A DNA stretch of 64,000 bases from Bolinopsis microptera. Lineage: Eukaryota > Ctenophora > Tentaculata > Lobata > Bolinopsidae. Both the position numbers and the translations under genes were made by a program. Where the stretch lies: positions 15,781,365-15,845,364 of the forward strand of contig NC_087082.1 of the NCBI RefSeq assembly GCF_026151205.1, written 5' to 3'. The notes beneath the pieces were generated by a model. That model was given only the letters and a program-made list of their open reading frames with translations, made no database searches and was not told the origin of the DNA. Shown one piece after another: positions 1 through 13,600 of the stretch; position 1 is the first letter of the stretch; every line of letters starts with the position of its first letter.

Positions 1-379
1 CATAGTAATTACAGAATTTCCTCGGTATAACTATAAGTAAAACGCGCCTCGATATAACGCGGACCGAAAAAGGAAATACAGTGGCCACAGTCGACTCTAT
101 CCATTTTTGGGGTTTGGCATGGGCAAAAACAATCACAGAATCTTAGGTATTACTTAAATATAATATACTTGTTTGTTGCAGATTCTCTGGCGCGAAACAA
201 TGAAGAGAACAAGTTAGAATTTGACAAGATAAGCAAAGGTTGCTATGGAAGAGCATTTTGATCGGTTTTGTGGCAATTGTGTTGTGTTTAAAGTGTTTTA
301 TGTTTTATTGGGCTGTATGGGATGGATATTTTGTTGATGTGATTAAAACTTTCTTTTAAGGAATACTCCTAGCTAAATA
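1..379. other. intergenic, no gene seen
   Basis: No open frame with recognisable protein similarity was found. The first 75 bases contain repeated TATAAC / AACGCG words like those near the ends of some DNA transposons, but no matching inverted partner was found in the window, so no element is called. Confidence 0.4.
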
Positions 380-2231
380 CTTTATCGGACCTTATTTGGA
401 CGGACATTACTTGAACGATGGAGGCCCTAACGTTCATTTTAATGTCCGTTCAATTAAAGTCCGTTCATTTTTTTCAAAACTTCTAACTTTTCTTCAAAAA
501 TTCTAACTTTTCGTCCAGAATATGACAACTATGAGAACTTTATTGTGCCGTAAGTTAACAACAGAACGGTTCTCCTTGATCTGCCGGAGGCACAGAAAAC
601 GTTAATGGTATATGATGTTTTCAAGGGTTACTTGGCGGAAAAAGTCAACGAAATTATGGTACTCAACGACTTAGTTCATGAGCTAGTCCCCGCCAACATG
701 ACAAACTTGTTCCAGCCTCTAGATATTACGGTAATCGTGTTGCCAAGGACATTGTCCGACGTTGTTATAGTTCATATTACTCAGGGGAGGTAATGAAACA
801 GTGCTAGGAAAGCTGATCCAGGTGATGTTAAGGTTAACCTAAAGTTGTCTAAGATAAAACCACTTCACGCCGAATGGCTTGTAAAAGTTTACACTGAAAT
901 GCAGGACCGGGGTAGTTTGATGAAAAAAGGTTTCCATAAAGCTAGCAATCACTGATGCTTTATTAACGGGTGATACTCGTAAAATATCTGTTCCATATAT
1001 TACAGCTGACCGTCGACGAGTCCAACTCGGCGCGCGTCCTGGTAGGTTGTAAACCTACAAATGCTTTAAGCATGGACTATAATTTAGTATTTCTTGCACG
1101 AAAACCCATTTGATGAAGATGATATGTGATATTAGACACTGATCATGTGCACATATTTTAAAATGTTTACTGCTGAACGACTGCTTTTCTTACTTTCTGA
1201 ATAAAAAATGGATTTAAAAATCATTTGCTGAAATAAAAAAACGTTAAAAAGAAAGAAAAAGAATTCGGATTTTTGATGGCTTTGAATGCCTTCTAGCGTG
1301 CATATTAATGTCCGTTCATAATTATGTCTGTTCATTTAATGTCTGTCCAGATAATAGTAGAGGCTCTTACGGGCAAAAAGACGTGTTTTCTGCTACGAGT
1401 TTAGAGACCTAACCGCTAATTGGACACAATAGTATGATGCCTAAGGATCGATAATATGTTAAGAAGTATAAATTTGGCCTTATTAGTCACGTGCTATACC
1501 AATGCGCGTTTTAAACTTTGACAGTCTATTACTCTAAGGCAAATAAAGTAATTATATTCATATTTTGTCAGCAATAAGATCACATTGTTTTCTATTTGGT
1601 GTGAAAATATGAGCTAGAACGGACATAATCTCGCTGAGTTATAGCTGTTTGAAATTTATGATGAACGCGCGGATGCCAATTGATAACAACTAAATGCTTT
1701 TGCGCGTAGTGCGCGTCGAAAATTTGGCAAAAACGCTTGCGGAGTGACAATATTCAAACTTCGATAAAGTATATGAAGTGGGTACTTCTCGGAAAGGAAA
1801 AATTTAGGCAAACACGATGTGACTATTTTTGGGTTGATTTAATACAACTGCAAAAAATTATTCAAACTTCAAGCAAAAAAGTCAAAATTTTTACCACTTT
1901 TTTGGATTTTTACCTCAGAACAAATAGAGGGATTTGTTTTATTTTTATACAATCTTGTGCGGCTGTCTTTTAGCTATCTTTATGCAAGTTTTGCCCACAT
2001 GCCAACAAAATTAACTTGCTCAAAATATCAAAAAACATGGTTTTTTGGCCTATTTTTGGCCCAAAAATCGGTTTTTTGCGATTTTACCCCAGAACAATCA
2101 GTTCAATCATCTTGAAACCACTTTCAATCGATTCTACGGTCAAAAATACGTCTAGTAAGGTGTATCTGGGGTCCCTAACGTATCGAGCAGACAATGCCCG
2201 TAAGAGCCTCTACTATAAGGTCCGATAAGGT
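380..2231 (+). mobile_element. degenerate pogo/Tigger-like DNA transposon
   Basis: A transposase relic at about 540-960 is bracketed by short inverted ends. The left end near 380 reads TTTATCGGACCTTATTTGG, and the right end near 2214-2231 reads in reverse complement as CCTTATCGGACCTTATAGT. Internal words such as 'aatgtccgttca' recur at 430-470 and 1300-1340, and 'gaggctcttacgggc' at about 1360 is inverted at about 2195, so the copy is internally rearranged or nested. The same terminal words occur in a short element at 5.45 kb, which suggests a family with non-autonomous relatives. Outer boundaries are approximate and no target-site duplication was confirmed. Confidence 0.55.
540..960 (+). pseudogene. 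pogo/Tigger-like DDE transposase remnant
   Basis: Translation at about 560-730 gives a protein like the second half of the DDE_1 (pogo/Tigger/jerky) transposase domain: a 'YDVFKGYLAEKVNE' stretch, then 'VPANMTNLFQPLDI', the family's hallmark VPANxTxxxQPLD motif around the last catalytic acidic region. After about base 730 the similarity moves to another frame ('NRVAKDIVRRCYSSYY'). Further on, 'KPLHAEWLVKVYTEM' and 'KKGFHKAS' resemble the C-terminal part of the domain. The frame change and later stop codons make it non-functional. The N-terminal DNA-binding domain is not recognisable. The family assignment rests on motif memory, not a search. Confidence 0.75.
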
Positions 2232-2754
2232 ATATAACTATTTATATCCTTTACTTTTAGTCACTCTCTATTAATAGCTTTAAAAACTTGCGTTTCGTTG
2301 ACTTGGTTTAGTGCCCCTCTTTTCAACTGGTTTACTCCCAGCATCATCGATAATGCAGTTGTTATTCCAAGTAGCGGGAAATACGTCCTCGAGCACTCAG
2401 CACACCGTATCGATTGTCCAGCCCTCCTTGTCCGATGGGACTGAGAGAAGAAAGTATAGTCAGATAGTTGGCTACCCCAAATCTTGTATCTGACTGTTAG
2501 GATTTCTGTCATAGTTAATTTATGTCAATTTTCAATATTTACGTTTTGAAGGAATGAAAGCGATTGTGTGGTTAAGTTTGGCAGCTCGTCAATCGCTGGG
2601 AAACGGAAAGAGCAGAAGATGTGAGAATTGGGAGACCCGATTTAAAATCCGGCAAACTAGCCTGGCTCAAGGAGTTACACTCGAATTATAATTTTCGCCC
2701 ATTGTGGGCCGAGGAATGAGGAGCTTGAAAGGAGCCCGAGATTTAAAAAGCTAC
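2232..2754. other. no gene seen
   Basis: Two overlapping opposite-strand open frames of 60-83 codons occur at 2261-2512, but neither resembles a known protein. Nothing else was recognised. Confidence 0.35.
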
Positions 2755-3223
2755 CAGTAATAATATGGGGTCACCAGGTAATATCAGTAGACGATCGCGG
2801 TCAGTAATAATATGGGGTCACCAGGTAATATCAGTAGACGATCGCGGTCAGTAATAATATGGGGTCACCAGGTAATATCAGTAGACGATCGCGGTCAGTA
2901 ATAATATGGGGTCACCAGGTAATATCAGTAGACGATCGCGGTCAGTAATAATATGGGGTCACCAGGTAATATCAGTAGACGATCGCGGTCAGTAATAATA
3001 TGGGGTCACCAGGTAATATCAGTAGACGATCGCGGTCAGTAATAATATGGGGTCACCAGGTAATATCAGTAGACGATCGCGGTCAGTAATAATATGGGGT
3101 CACCAGGTAATATCAGTAGACGATCGCTATCAGTAATAATATGGGGTCCCCAGGTAGTATCAGTAGACGATCGCTATCAGTAATAATATGGGGTCACCAG
3201 GTAATATCAGTAGACGATCGCGG
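2755..3223. repeat. 47-bp minisatellite, about 10 copies
   Basis: A 47-bp unit beginning CAGTAATAATATGGGGTCAC is repeated about ten times, almost without change for the first seven copies. Two later copies carry 'gctat' in place of 'gcggt', and one has 'ggggtcccc'. The unit includes the palindrome CGATCG. The near identity implies recent expansion or homogenisation. Confidence 0.95.
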
Positions 3224-4030
3224 TGGTGGGCGATAGTTCTCACCTCGTTAAAAATGTAAGAGTACAACTTTTAAAAGGATTTTTGTGTTATATTTTATTT
3301 TTTGAGTTTAATGTCATTCTCTCGCATGGAAATGTGGTACGAGATACATATCGAAATTAGTTCCGCTTTTGGTTACCGATTTTGCAACTTCACAATTTTA
3401 GAACCATATTTGTAAAGCTGGATTCATCACCTCATCTTGACGATACAAAAAATAATTTATAAAGATCACTGAAGACTTCTTTGAGATAAAAACAACTTGA
3501 AATTTACATAAGCTCATGTACATGCTAAAACTGAATCCTACAAAACGGTAAAACAATTTTTGACAGCAACTTCAAGTTACATGTAAAAATGTTTTATCTC
3601 AATCAATTTATATTTTTGAAACCGAAAAATTAGTCCTTTTATTTTAATTATCCAGCGGAAAGTGCACCGCACCTTTTTATAACCTGATTTGGAAATGATT
3701 TCAATATCTGTAATACAAGGTCAACTTGCTCAACATTCTTACTACTTCATGATAACATGCATTTTAAAAATAATCTTCCAGTTTTTCTATTCTTAATGTC
3801 AATTTCTTCAATCCAAAGTTCCATGAAATCATTACGATGTCCCACATATTCATTATTCAACCACTTAATTTTATTTGTTAAAAACAAAAACATGGCTGAA
3901 AATGGTGCCTCAAACACGAATACTCATTTTAAACCTCACGATAAGAATTCTGTGTCGTCACCTACTCAATGTTTATTGGAAACCATGCATACACTTAAAT
4001 ACATACACCTAAAGATTAGAGATAATACTG
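3224..4030. other. AT-rich intergenic DNA
   Basis: No supported gene. A 97-codon open frame at 3757-4050 starts in ordinary AT-rich sequence and runs into the neighbouring minisatellite; it has no recognisable similarity. Confidence 0.35.
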
Positions 4031-4385
4031 GTCCTACAGATAGTCACTAGTCAGTGTAACACTGCTGATAGTCACTAGTCAGTGTAACACTGCTGATAGT
4101 CACTAGTCAGTGTAACACTACTGATAGTCACTAGTCAGTGTAACACTGCTGATAGTCACTAGTCAGTGTAACACTGCTGATAGTCACTAGTCAGTGTAAC
4201 ACTGCTGATAGTCACTAGTCAGTGTAACACTGCTGATAGTCACTAGTCAGTGTAACACTGCTGATAGTCACTAGTCAGTGTAACACTAGTCAGTGTAACA
4301 CTAGTCAGTGTAACACTGCTGATAGTCACTAGTCAGTGTAACACTACTGATAGTCACTAGTCAGTGTAACACTACTGATAAGTCA
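4031..4385. repeat. 28-bp minisatellite with internal palindrome
   Basis: About twelve copies of a 28-bp unit, GATAGTCACTAGTCAGTGTA plus ACACTGCT. A shorter 17-bp subunit is repeated near 4285-4315. Each unit contains the inverted words CACTAGT / ACTAGTCAGTG, so single strands could fold. It lies about 225 bp downstream of the anoctamin stop codon. Confidence 0.9.
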
Positions 4386-4609
4386 GAAGCAACACATACA
4401 CCCCAGAGGGTGATATACACAGGGGGTATATCTACTGATAAAAAGAGCACAAGTTCACAAGTATAATCCCGATTATATTGAACCCAAATCCTAAAACCAG
4501 TAAGAAGATTAAATTCAAAGTTCGTCGTCAAGTCTGTTAAATGGGTAAAGATCTGGCTTTCTTTCAGCTCCGCAGGTGAGGATGGTAACTGTCCAGTAAG
4601 GAATGACGC

Positions 4610-7600
4610 TCAGTCATATTTCTGTCGCTGTCTCTTTTTGACTTTTACGCGGTTTCGGACGTCTTCAAGCTTTTCGAGGTCAATCTGGAATTATTTATAA
4701 GTGTTAAGTGCAGTATAAGTGTAAATATTTCATTCAAAATCGCGTTTAAATCATGAAAATATGATAAAAACAGGAGATTACTTTAATCTTTTAAATGATA
4801 GAAATATGATAGAAAATAAAAGTAAAACAGGTGGTTACCTCGATGACTTCCTTCATCATTTCTCTGGCGAAACTGTCTTCCAGATGAATAAGAGCCTCCA
4901 GCTTCTCAGGTACATCAGGTATCAGCAGGTCTATCAACCTCACTATAGTGAATACGAAGTGCTGAAATGTGCACTTTTATTACCAATGTAGCGGATTAGA
5001 AATATTTTAGAGGGTTGTTAATAAATTAAACGGTTTTAGTTAAAACACTGGGACTGTCCCAGTGTTTTAACTTCAAGCAGGTTTAATTTGAGGATATATT
5101 CACACTTGCAGAGTACCGCTTATTAATCATTCAAAATCCAAAAGAAGGTTATTATTACGAAGAACTGAGTTTATTATATTTTCAAGTTCCTACCTCGAAC
5201 ACTACAACGAATATAAACTGGACAGCTTTAAGTTTCCACCACCACAGAGATGTTTCACCCTTTTCTAATCTGTAATCCCAGTACCTGTAAATTGTAACAT
5301 AGTAAAGAACTGCTTTTATTAATAAATAACTTGTGTTACTTTATCGGACGTTATTTTGGACATTGCGTGAACGGAAATAATTTTGAACGTACTTTAAAAT
5401 GAACACTCGAATGCAATCATGATCAGTATTTAATTTAATTACCTCATCGGACTTTATTTGAACGAACATTAAAATGAACGCTAAACTTATCGCCAGCGTC
5501 CAATTAATTTCCGTTCGAATATAGTCCGATAAGGTAATTGTGTTCGGCTTAACAACTTACTTGCAAGTGTCTATCACTTCTTCCCCTAGATCGTTTAATA
5601 TAGGACCCGTAAAGGAAGACAGATGACCTTTAACGTATGTTGCGAGTCCGTCGTCATGGTTATATTTCCACAGGATTTGAGAAACGAAATCTGATGTAAA
5701 TGCAATGACGAACGCCTGAGGTGAGCTAAGTAATTAGTTACCTATACTCATTTCTGATGTTATAAATTCTTCGTGCTTTTTCGATATAATCGATCGAATA
5801 AATATTCAGAAATCTTCAAATATTAGTAATACTAATAATAATATTGGTAATGATATAAGTAATATTTGTAATTACTTACATTCGTAATGATTGCAATTGA
5901 GGCCATATAGTCCAGGATTCCGTACCAAATTCCTGGAAAGGAAATGAATGTCAAATCTAAATATACTTTCAACGTTATTATGTGTTACAGTGTAGATCAT
6001 GACAACAAAGAATGATAGCTGGAAGGTGAACCATATTTTGTTTTGACACATGACAGTGATTTTGATTTTTTAATTGGTTAATCTCGGTCACATATCACAA
6101 CAATATGGTTGACCAGTATTCAGGTGTATAAGATGCATAAGGTGGCAGTACATAAATATACTCATGGTAACTACCTGGTGTTATTGTGTATCACGTGATG
6201 CCCTAATATGGTATTACATACCTATACTCATGCAGTTGATGGGTATTGGTCTCTTGAGTAGTTCTGTGTATTTCTTAGCATCAAGTCTAATCTCCACCAC
6301 GTTATTTATGAGAGCAAATAGTGGGGCTACAGGGAAAGCAACAACAAACATTGTTGCGAAACCGTACTGAATAACTGAAAATAAGTTATCGTTGTAGTAC
6401 TCACTGTGGGGCTTAAAGTTATCTTAAGAAAATTCAAAATCAGTTAAAAAATTGGTGCTTTGTTGAGTAAGCATTACAATTTATAATGAAGCAATCACTA
6501 AAATTCAGTAAAAGAACCCACCCATTTCCAAGTACTCTGGGAAAAGGTTCTCCTGCTCAGCCAGATCATTATCAGCCTCCCAGGGTGTGGTCATGGATAT
6601 TGATATCTGTTCTTTATCAGTACCCGACTGTGAGAGAGTTTTATTGGTCATTGATACTGATATTTGTTCTTTATTTGTGCCAGACTTAGTGAGAGTTTGG
6701 TTTGATTATTTTGAACTGTCCTTCATCTCAGTAGACAAACTTTATTGTGTTTAGAGAAGAATGTATAACTTTTATGGATTAATGAATAGAGAAGTTGGAT
6801 ATACACTAACTTGCAGAACTGTATGCCAACAAATTACTGATCGCGGCTGAACGCACCGCAGTGTGCAGTGTGCAGTGTGCACGCATTATGATAAAATAAA
6901 GTCAGAACAATAACCTTGCAGACACAACATAACCAACAGCATATCACTAATATCTCCACTCTCCATTGTTCACCAGCCGATAAAACAATAAAACACAACA
7001 ACAACAAACAAAACACAGCGTCCTGACAGTCAGTAGTAGTGAGTCAGTAGTAGTGAGTCAGTAGTAGTGAGTCAGTAGTAGTGAGTCAGTAGTAGTGAGT
7101 CAGCAGTAGTGAGTCAATAGTAGTGAGTCAGTAGTAGTGAGTCAGTAGTAGTGAGTCAGTAGTAGCGAGTCAGTAGTAGCGAGTCAGTAGTAGTGAGTCA
7201 GTAGTAGGGAGTCAGTAGTAGCGAGTCAGTAGTAGCGAGTCAGTAGTAGTGAGTCAGTAGTAGTGAGTCAGTAGTAGCGAGTCAGTAGTAGTGAGTCAGT
7301 AGTAGTGAGTCAGTTGTAGTGAGTCAGTAGTAGTGAGTCAGTAGTAGTGAGTCAGTAGTAGTGAGTCAGTAGTAGTGAGTCAGTAGTAGTGAGTCAGTAG
7401 TAGTGAGTCAGTAGTAGTGAGTCAGTAGTAGCGAGTCAGTAGTAGTGAGTCAGTAGTAGTGAGTCAGCAGTAGTGAGTCAGTAGTAGCGAGTCAGTAGTA
7501 GTGAGTCAGTAGTAGTGAGTCAGTAGTAGTGAGTCAGTAGTAGCGAGTCAGTAGTAGTGAGTCAGTAGTAGTGAGTCAGTAGTAGTGAGTCAGTAGTAGC

Positions 7601-10600
7601 GAGTCAGTAGTAGTGAGTCAGTAGTAGTGAGTCAGTAGTAGTGAGTCAGTAGTAGTGAGTCAGTAGTAGTGAGTCAGTAGTAGTGAGTCAGTAGTAGTGA
7701 GTCAGTAGTAGTGAGTCAGTAGTAGTGAGTCAGTAGTAGTGAGTCAGTAGTAGTGAGTCAGTAGTAGTGAGTCAGTAGTAGTGAGTCAATAGTAGTGAGT
7801 CAGTAGTAGTGAGTCAGTAGTAGGGAGTCAGTAGTAGCGAGTCAGTAGTAGCGAGTCAGTAGTAGTGAGTCAGTAGTAGTGAGTCAGTTGTAGTGAGTCA
7901 GTAGTAGTGAGTCAGTAGTAGTGAGTCAGTAGTAGTGAGTCAGTAGTAGCGAGTCAGTAGTAGTGAGTCAGTAGTAGTGAGTCAGTAGTAGCGAGTCAGT
8001 AGTAGTGAGTCAGTAGTAGTGAGTCAGTAGTAGTGAGTCAGTAGTAGCGAGTCAGTAGTAGTGAGTCAGTAGTAGTGAGTCAGTAGTAGTGAGTCAGTAG
8101 TAGCGAGTCAGTAGTAGTGAGTCAGTAGTAGCGAGTCAGTAGTAGTGAGTCAGTAGTAGCGAGTCAGTAGTAGTGAGTCAGTAGTAGTGAGTCAGTAGTA
8201 GTGAGTCAGTAGTAGCGAGTCAGTAGTAGTGAGTCAGTAGTAGTGAGTCAGTAGTAGTGAGTCAGTAGTAGTGAGTCAGTAGTAGTGAGTCAGTAGTAGT
8301 GAGTCAGTAGTAGTGAGTCAGTAGTAGTGAGTCAGTAGTAGTGAGTCAGTAGTAGTGAGTCAGTAGTAGTGAGTCAGTAGTAGTGAGTCAGTAGTAGTGA
8401 GTCAGTAGTAGTGAGTCAGTAGTATTGAGTCAGTAGTAGTGAGTCAGTAGTAGTGAGTCAGTAGTAGTGAGTCAGTAGTATTGAGTCAGTAGTAGTGAGT
8501 CAGTAGTAGTGAGTCAGTAGTAGTGAGTCAGTAGTAGTGAGTCAGTAGTAGTGAGTCAGTTGTAGTGAGTCAGTAGTAGTGAGTCAGTAGTAGTGAGTCA
8601 GTAGTAGTGAGTCAGTAGTAGTGAGTCAGTTGTAGTGAGTCAGTAGTAGTGAGTCAGTAGTAGTGAGTCAGTAGTAGTGAGTCAGTTGTAGTGAGTCAGT
8701 AGTAGTGAGTCAGTAGTAGTGAGTCAGTAGTAGTGAGTCAGTAGTAGTGAGTCAGCAGTAGTGAGTCAGCAGTAGTGAGTCAGTAGTAGTGAGTCAGTAG
8801 TAGTGAGTCAGTAGTAGTGAGTCAGTAGTAGTGAGTCAGTAGTAGTGAGTCAGTAGTAGTGAGTCAGTAGTAGTGAGTCAGTAGTAGTGAGTCAGTAGTA
8901 TTGAGTCAGTAGTAGTGAGTCAGTAGTAGTGAGTCAGTAGTAGTGAGTCAGTAGTAGTGAGTCAGTAGTAGTGAGTCAGTAGTAGTGAGTCAGTAGTAGT
9001 GAGTCAGTAGTAGTGAGTCAGTAGTAGTGAGTCAGCAGTAGTGAGTCAGTAGTAGTGAATCAGTAGTATTGAGTCAGTAGTAGTGAGTCAGTAGTAGTGA
9101 GTCAGTAGTAGTGAGTCAGCAGTAGTGAGTCAGTAGTAGTGAGTCAGTAACTGACCTGATATTGATTAGACTTTCTCCGTGACCACCAGCTCTTCATCAT
9201 AGGTATGAGGAGTTCCTGGAAGTTGTTCATGATCTGTTTACCAAGGAAGATAATGGCCAAGTTCTCAGCTAACTCTCCTAGACACCCACCAGGACCACAC
9301 GTGTCCAGACGTATTCCGAATATACGCGTGTAGTTGTAAGGAGTACCAGCGAAACTGAGAGGTCACGTGTTAAATACTGAAAAGTTTATCTCACAATTTG
9401 TTTTGCTTTTGAAGCCGCTAAATATAGTTGATCAGATAAACATTAATCAGCATTGTTAAGCTACAAAGGATTTAATAGTAACTTCTCTCAGAAGCTTAAC
9501 TTACTTTCCCTTGACAAATGCGATGTAGAAACATGAGCCGTAGTAATTGAAAAACTCAAAGATAAATCTTTTAACAGTCAGATTGTTCTGGAATTCCGTT
9601 TCTGTTCGGTAATTTTCCCAAAGAGTGATCTTCTCCGCCAACCAAGCATAGACCTGCATTGAGATAGCATATTTTAGATTGCAGATATAGTGAGCAGGAC
9701 TGAAGCTGGATCTGATTTCTTGAAACTCCATTTCAAATTAATCAACTATCATACAACCACTTCAAGTTGAAATGGTTTTTTCAAAACTGATCTTATTTTT
9801 AAGTAAACAAAAACACACAAAATAAGAGTAGCAGACCTGTGATAAGACGGTAATGGCTATAAGTTGTAGTATAGACCCTGAGACAGATGATAAAGTAGCA
9901 GCGTAGGGTTTCAGGCTCCCGTTAGACATGTTAGACATGTGGTCGAATATAGAGTACACCGCTATTTTGTAGATAATGATAGAGATCAGGGTTATAATGA
10001 CTACAATAACCTGCAAATATTCACAGTTTAGTCCAGTGTGAAGCAGAATATTAGATTTAGTCCAGTGTGAAGCAGAATATTAGATTTGTGGGGATAAAAA
10101 TAGGATATATTAGTAGAACCCAAAACCATTTCCCACTTACTGTGATGATGACAACAGATACGGCTGTGGTAGTTTTGAAAATACTCGGCTCTCGGTACAG
10201 CTCAAATCGTAACGTGATCGGATTAAACCTGAAAGATTGAAAGTTAAATCCAACATAATCAGTAGTCAGTACAGTCAATTATCAGGACCTCATAATTCTA
10301 GTTTGATCTTCAGCTCTGAACAGAACATCATATTACACTGTGAATAATCGATATAATTCTCAAGTAAGGTGATGAAGCAAACATGGAACTGCTTATACAG
10401 CTGACTACTATTACTGAAGTAGAACCCCCTCCCCTTACTATTGTTAAAGTAGAACCCCCTCCCCCTACTATTGTTGAAGTAGAACCCCCTCCCCCTACTA
10501 TTGTTGAAGTAAAACCCCCTCCCCTACTATTGTTGAAGTAGAACCCCCTCCCCCTACTATTGTTAAAGTAGAACCCCCTCCCCCTACTATTGTTGAAGCA

Positions 10601-13600
10601 GAACCCCCTCCCCTATTATTGTTGAAGTAGAACCCCCTCCCCCTACTATTGTTGAAGTAGAACCCCCTCCCCCTACTATTGTTGAAGTAGAACCCCCTCC
10701 TCTACTATTGTTGAAGTAGAACCCCCCTCCCCCTACTATTGTTGAAGTAGAACCCCCTCCCCCTACTATTGTTGAAGCAGAACCCCCTCCCCCTACTATT
10801 GTTGAAGTAGAACCCCCTCCCCCTACTATTGTTGAAGTAGAACCTCCTCCCCCTACTATTGTTGAAGTAGAACCCCCTCCCCCTACTATTGTTGAAGTAG
10901 AACCCCCTCCCCCTACTATTGTTGAAGTAGAACCCCCTCCCCCTACTGTTGTTGAAGTAGAACCCACTCCCCTACTATTGTTGAAGTAGAACCCCCTCAC
11001 CCTACTATTGTTGAAGTAGAACCCCTCCCCTACTATTGTTAAAGTAGAACCCTCCCCCTACTATTGTTGAAGTAGAACCCCCTTCCCCTACTGTTGTTGA
11101 TGTAGAACCCCTCCCCCTACTATTAGTGATGTAGAACCCCCTCCCCCTACTATTGTTGAAGTAGAACCCCCTCACCCTACTATTGTTGAAGTAGAACCCC
11201 CTCCCCTACTATTGTTAAAGTAGAACCCCTCCCCCTACTATTGTTGAAGTAGAACCCCCTCCCCCTACTATTGTTGAAGTAGAACCCCCTCCCCCTATTA
11301 TTGTTGAAGTAGAACCCCCTCCCCCTACTATTGTTGAAGTAGAACCCCCTCCCCCTACTATTGTTGAAGCAGAACCTCCTCACCCCTACTATTGTTGTAG
11401 TAGAACCCCCTCCCCCTACTATTAAAATATTAATGCTCATACCTGACGTCGTCCTCCTCGCACGTGACCGCATATTCCGGTCTGGCTGGTTCCTGGGCGT
11501 CCGTAAAGTCAGCCTTGCTCCAGAGGAACGCTAAAGTTATCTGGTAGCGTTTCCAGAACTCCAGGAAGAACGCAGCTGATGGTTTTGTAATTAATTAATG
11601 ATTGGAATATCAGACATGTAATTTGTAGCTCGGGTAAATCGTTAATTAACGGTAAATTAATGGTAAATCGTTAATTAACTTTGTTCGTATTTGAGAAGAG
11701 TGAACTTATTGTGTATGCGTTAAGAGTATAGTAATTGTTTTAGGAACAATCCTTTGGATCCGATCATCATTCATGTCTTCGCGATTTAAAGCGAAATATT
11801 TTCCTTGCATAGTTTTTCCCAAATAAATATTGATACACGGTGCAAATATGGAATCATAAATACAAATATAATTAAATCTTAAAGCAGACTTACACCAAAA
11901 GGAGATGAATATTGCAAAGAATACCGAACCCCCGTTATTAAACGCATTCGCCACCTGTAAATAATTAATGTCATATGCTAAGGAAAATTTCCATATCACA
12001 AAAAATTGATATGATATCAAAAATTGATTTCATGAAAATGTTTCCAGGTTATCAAATTTAATAGCTCATTTCTTCAAATAATACGGAAATCACAATGCAC
12101 AAGGAAGTAATACATGAAATCATAAGGAAATAATACATGAAATCATAAGGATAATGCAATGAAGGATCATGCGTGCTACAGCTCCTGCTTTGGAATCGAA
12201 AATAGAGCAATTTCAGCATTATGAATTACAAAGGTTATAAAGACATCACTCTTAGTGTTCAGATTTCACCCTTATAGTTATAATATGTTGGAGAGGTTAC
12301 AAAAACAGGAACTTTTAAAAAGGAACACTATTCCTTAGGATTTAGTTAGGAATAGTATTCCTTAGGAATAGATATTCAACTCGACAGCGAAGAAAACCAC
12401 TAAATCTGTTTCTGTTTGGATTAGCATAACTATAAATATAACCTGTGGAATTTACCAAGCTGCTTCTGCAAAGCAGTCCTGAACGGTCTATAACTAAAAA
12501 CGGAACAAATCAAACCATGCGTCTGAAACAAGAGATATAAATAAACAAGAGTTGCAAAACGATGAAATAAAATATAAAAACATCCAACTCAATGCATTCC
12601 AGACCACTCATGCAGTTAAACTGATCATTCCATATCACGCCTCTCACCATAAATAGATTACAAAATGATTTGAGGTCCACAATATCACACTCTTCATCAC
12701 AAGCCGGGCATATTGGGGAGTGCGTTTCAGTATTGCTGCTGTTTTCATCGCACACCGCGTCACTGAGGTAGCGCTATTATATTGCTGAGTTGGGGAAAGG
12801 AAGGAAGCATTTTAGGTTTGCGTTCAAGTATTGATGTATGTATACGGCTTTGTGACAAAAGGTATCTGTTATATGTTACTGGGAAGGAAATGCGTTTTAT
12901 CCAATAAACCGCCATGCTTTTTTGTTTTTGGATAAATTTAAATAGGATTTTTGGCGATTTGCTTTTGAATAAATGCTAACGATCGAATAAGCTGCAAGGG
13001 AGCTGTGCTGAGGAACTAATGATCACCTCCTACTTTGATAATACTCCTGTAGTTTTACAGTGAATCTGTGAACTGATCAGTAGTACACCACCACTACAAA
13101 ACTAAATGGTGAAATGCTGCAGTCCGGCCAGTCGTGCCATTTTAGTGAAACAGTTTGCTTTAACCCCTGCATTTTAGTGAAACAGTTTGCTTTATCCCCT
13201 GCATATTAGTGAAACAATTTGCTTTATCCCCTGCATATTAGTGAAACAGTTTCACAGTTTATCTCCTGTGCATATAAGACTGCAGAACCACTCACATAGG
13301 TAGAGAAGCAGTACATAGCAAGAGGTTCATCAATACACCTATCACAGGCTGAACACATCAGAGCCCCAGAAGTGTCTTCTTCACAAACACCTCCCCTGGA
13401 GTTGAACGGGAAATAAGTTCCAGATTACAGTGTTACTATGGTACCACGATAACCATGGTAACCATGGTACCACGGTAACCATGGTACCACGGTAACCATG
13501 GTATCACGGTAACCATGGTACCACGGTAACCATGGTACCTTCTCCACATCGTTAACAAGCCATAGTGTCTAGCACATTGTCAGGTTAATTTTATATGAAT

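Noticed and set aside
7025-9148. CRISPR array
   Set aside because: No unique spacers: the 14-bp unit is directly contiguous, and the surrounding genes are animal genes with introns.
10587-11473. Long Gly/Ser/Thr-repeat open frames on the minus strand
   Set aside because: The 30-bp unit is a multiple of three and lacks stops in some frames; the frame changes with every unit-length variant, and the block is intronic in a phase-verified gene.
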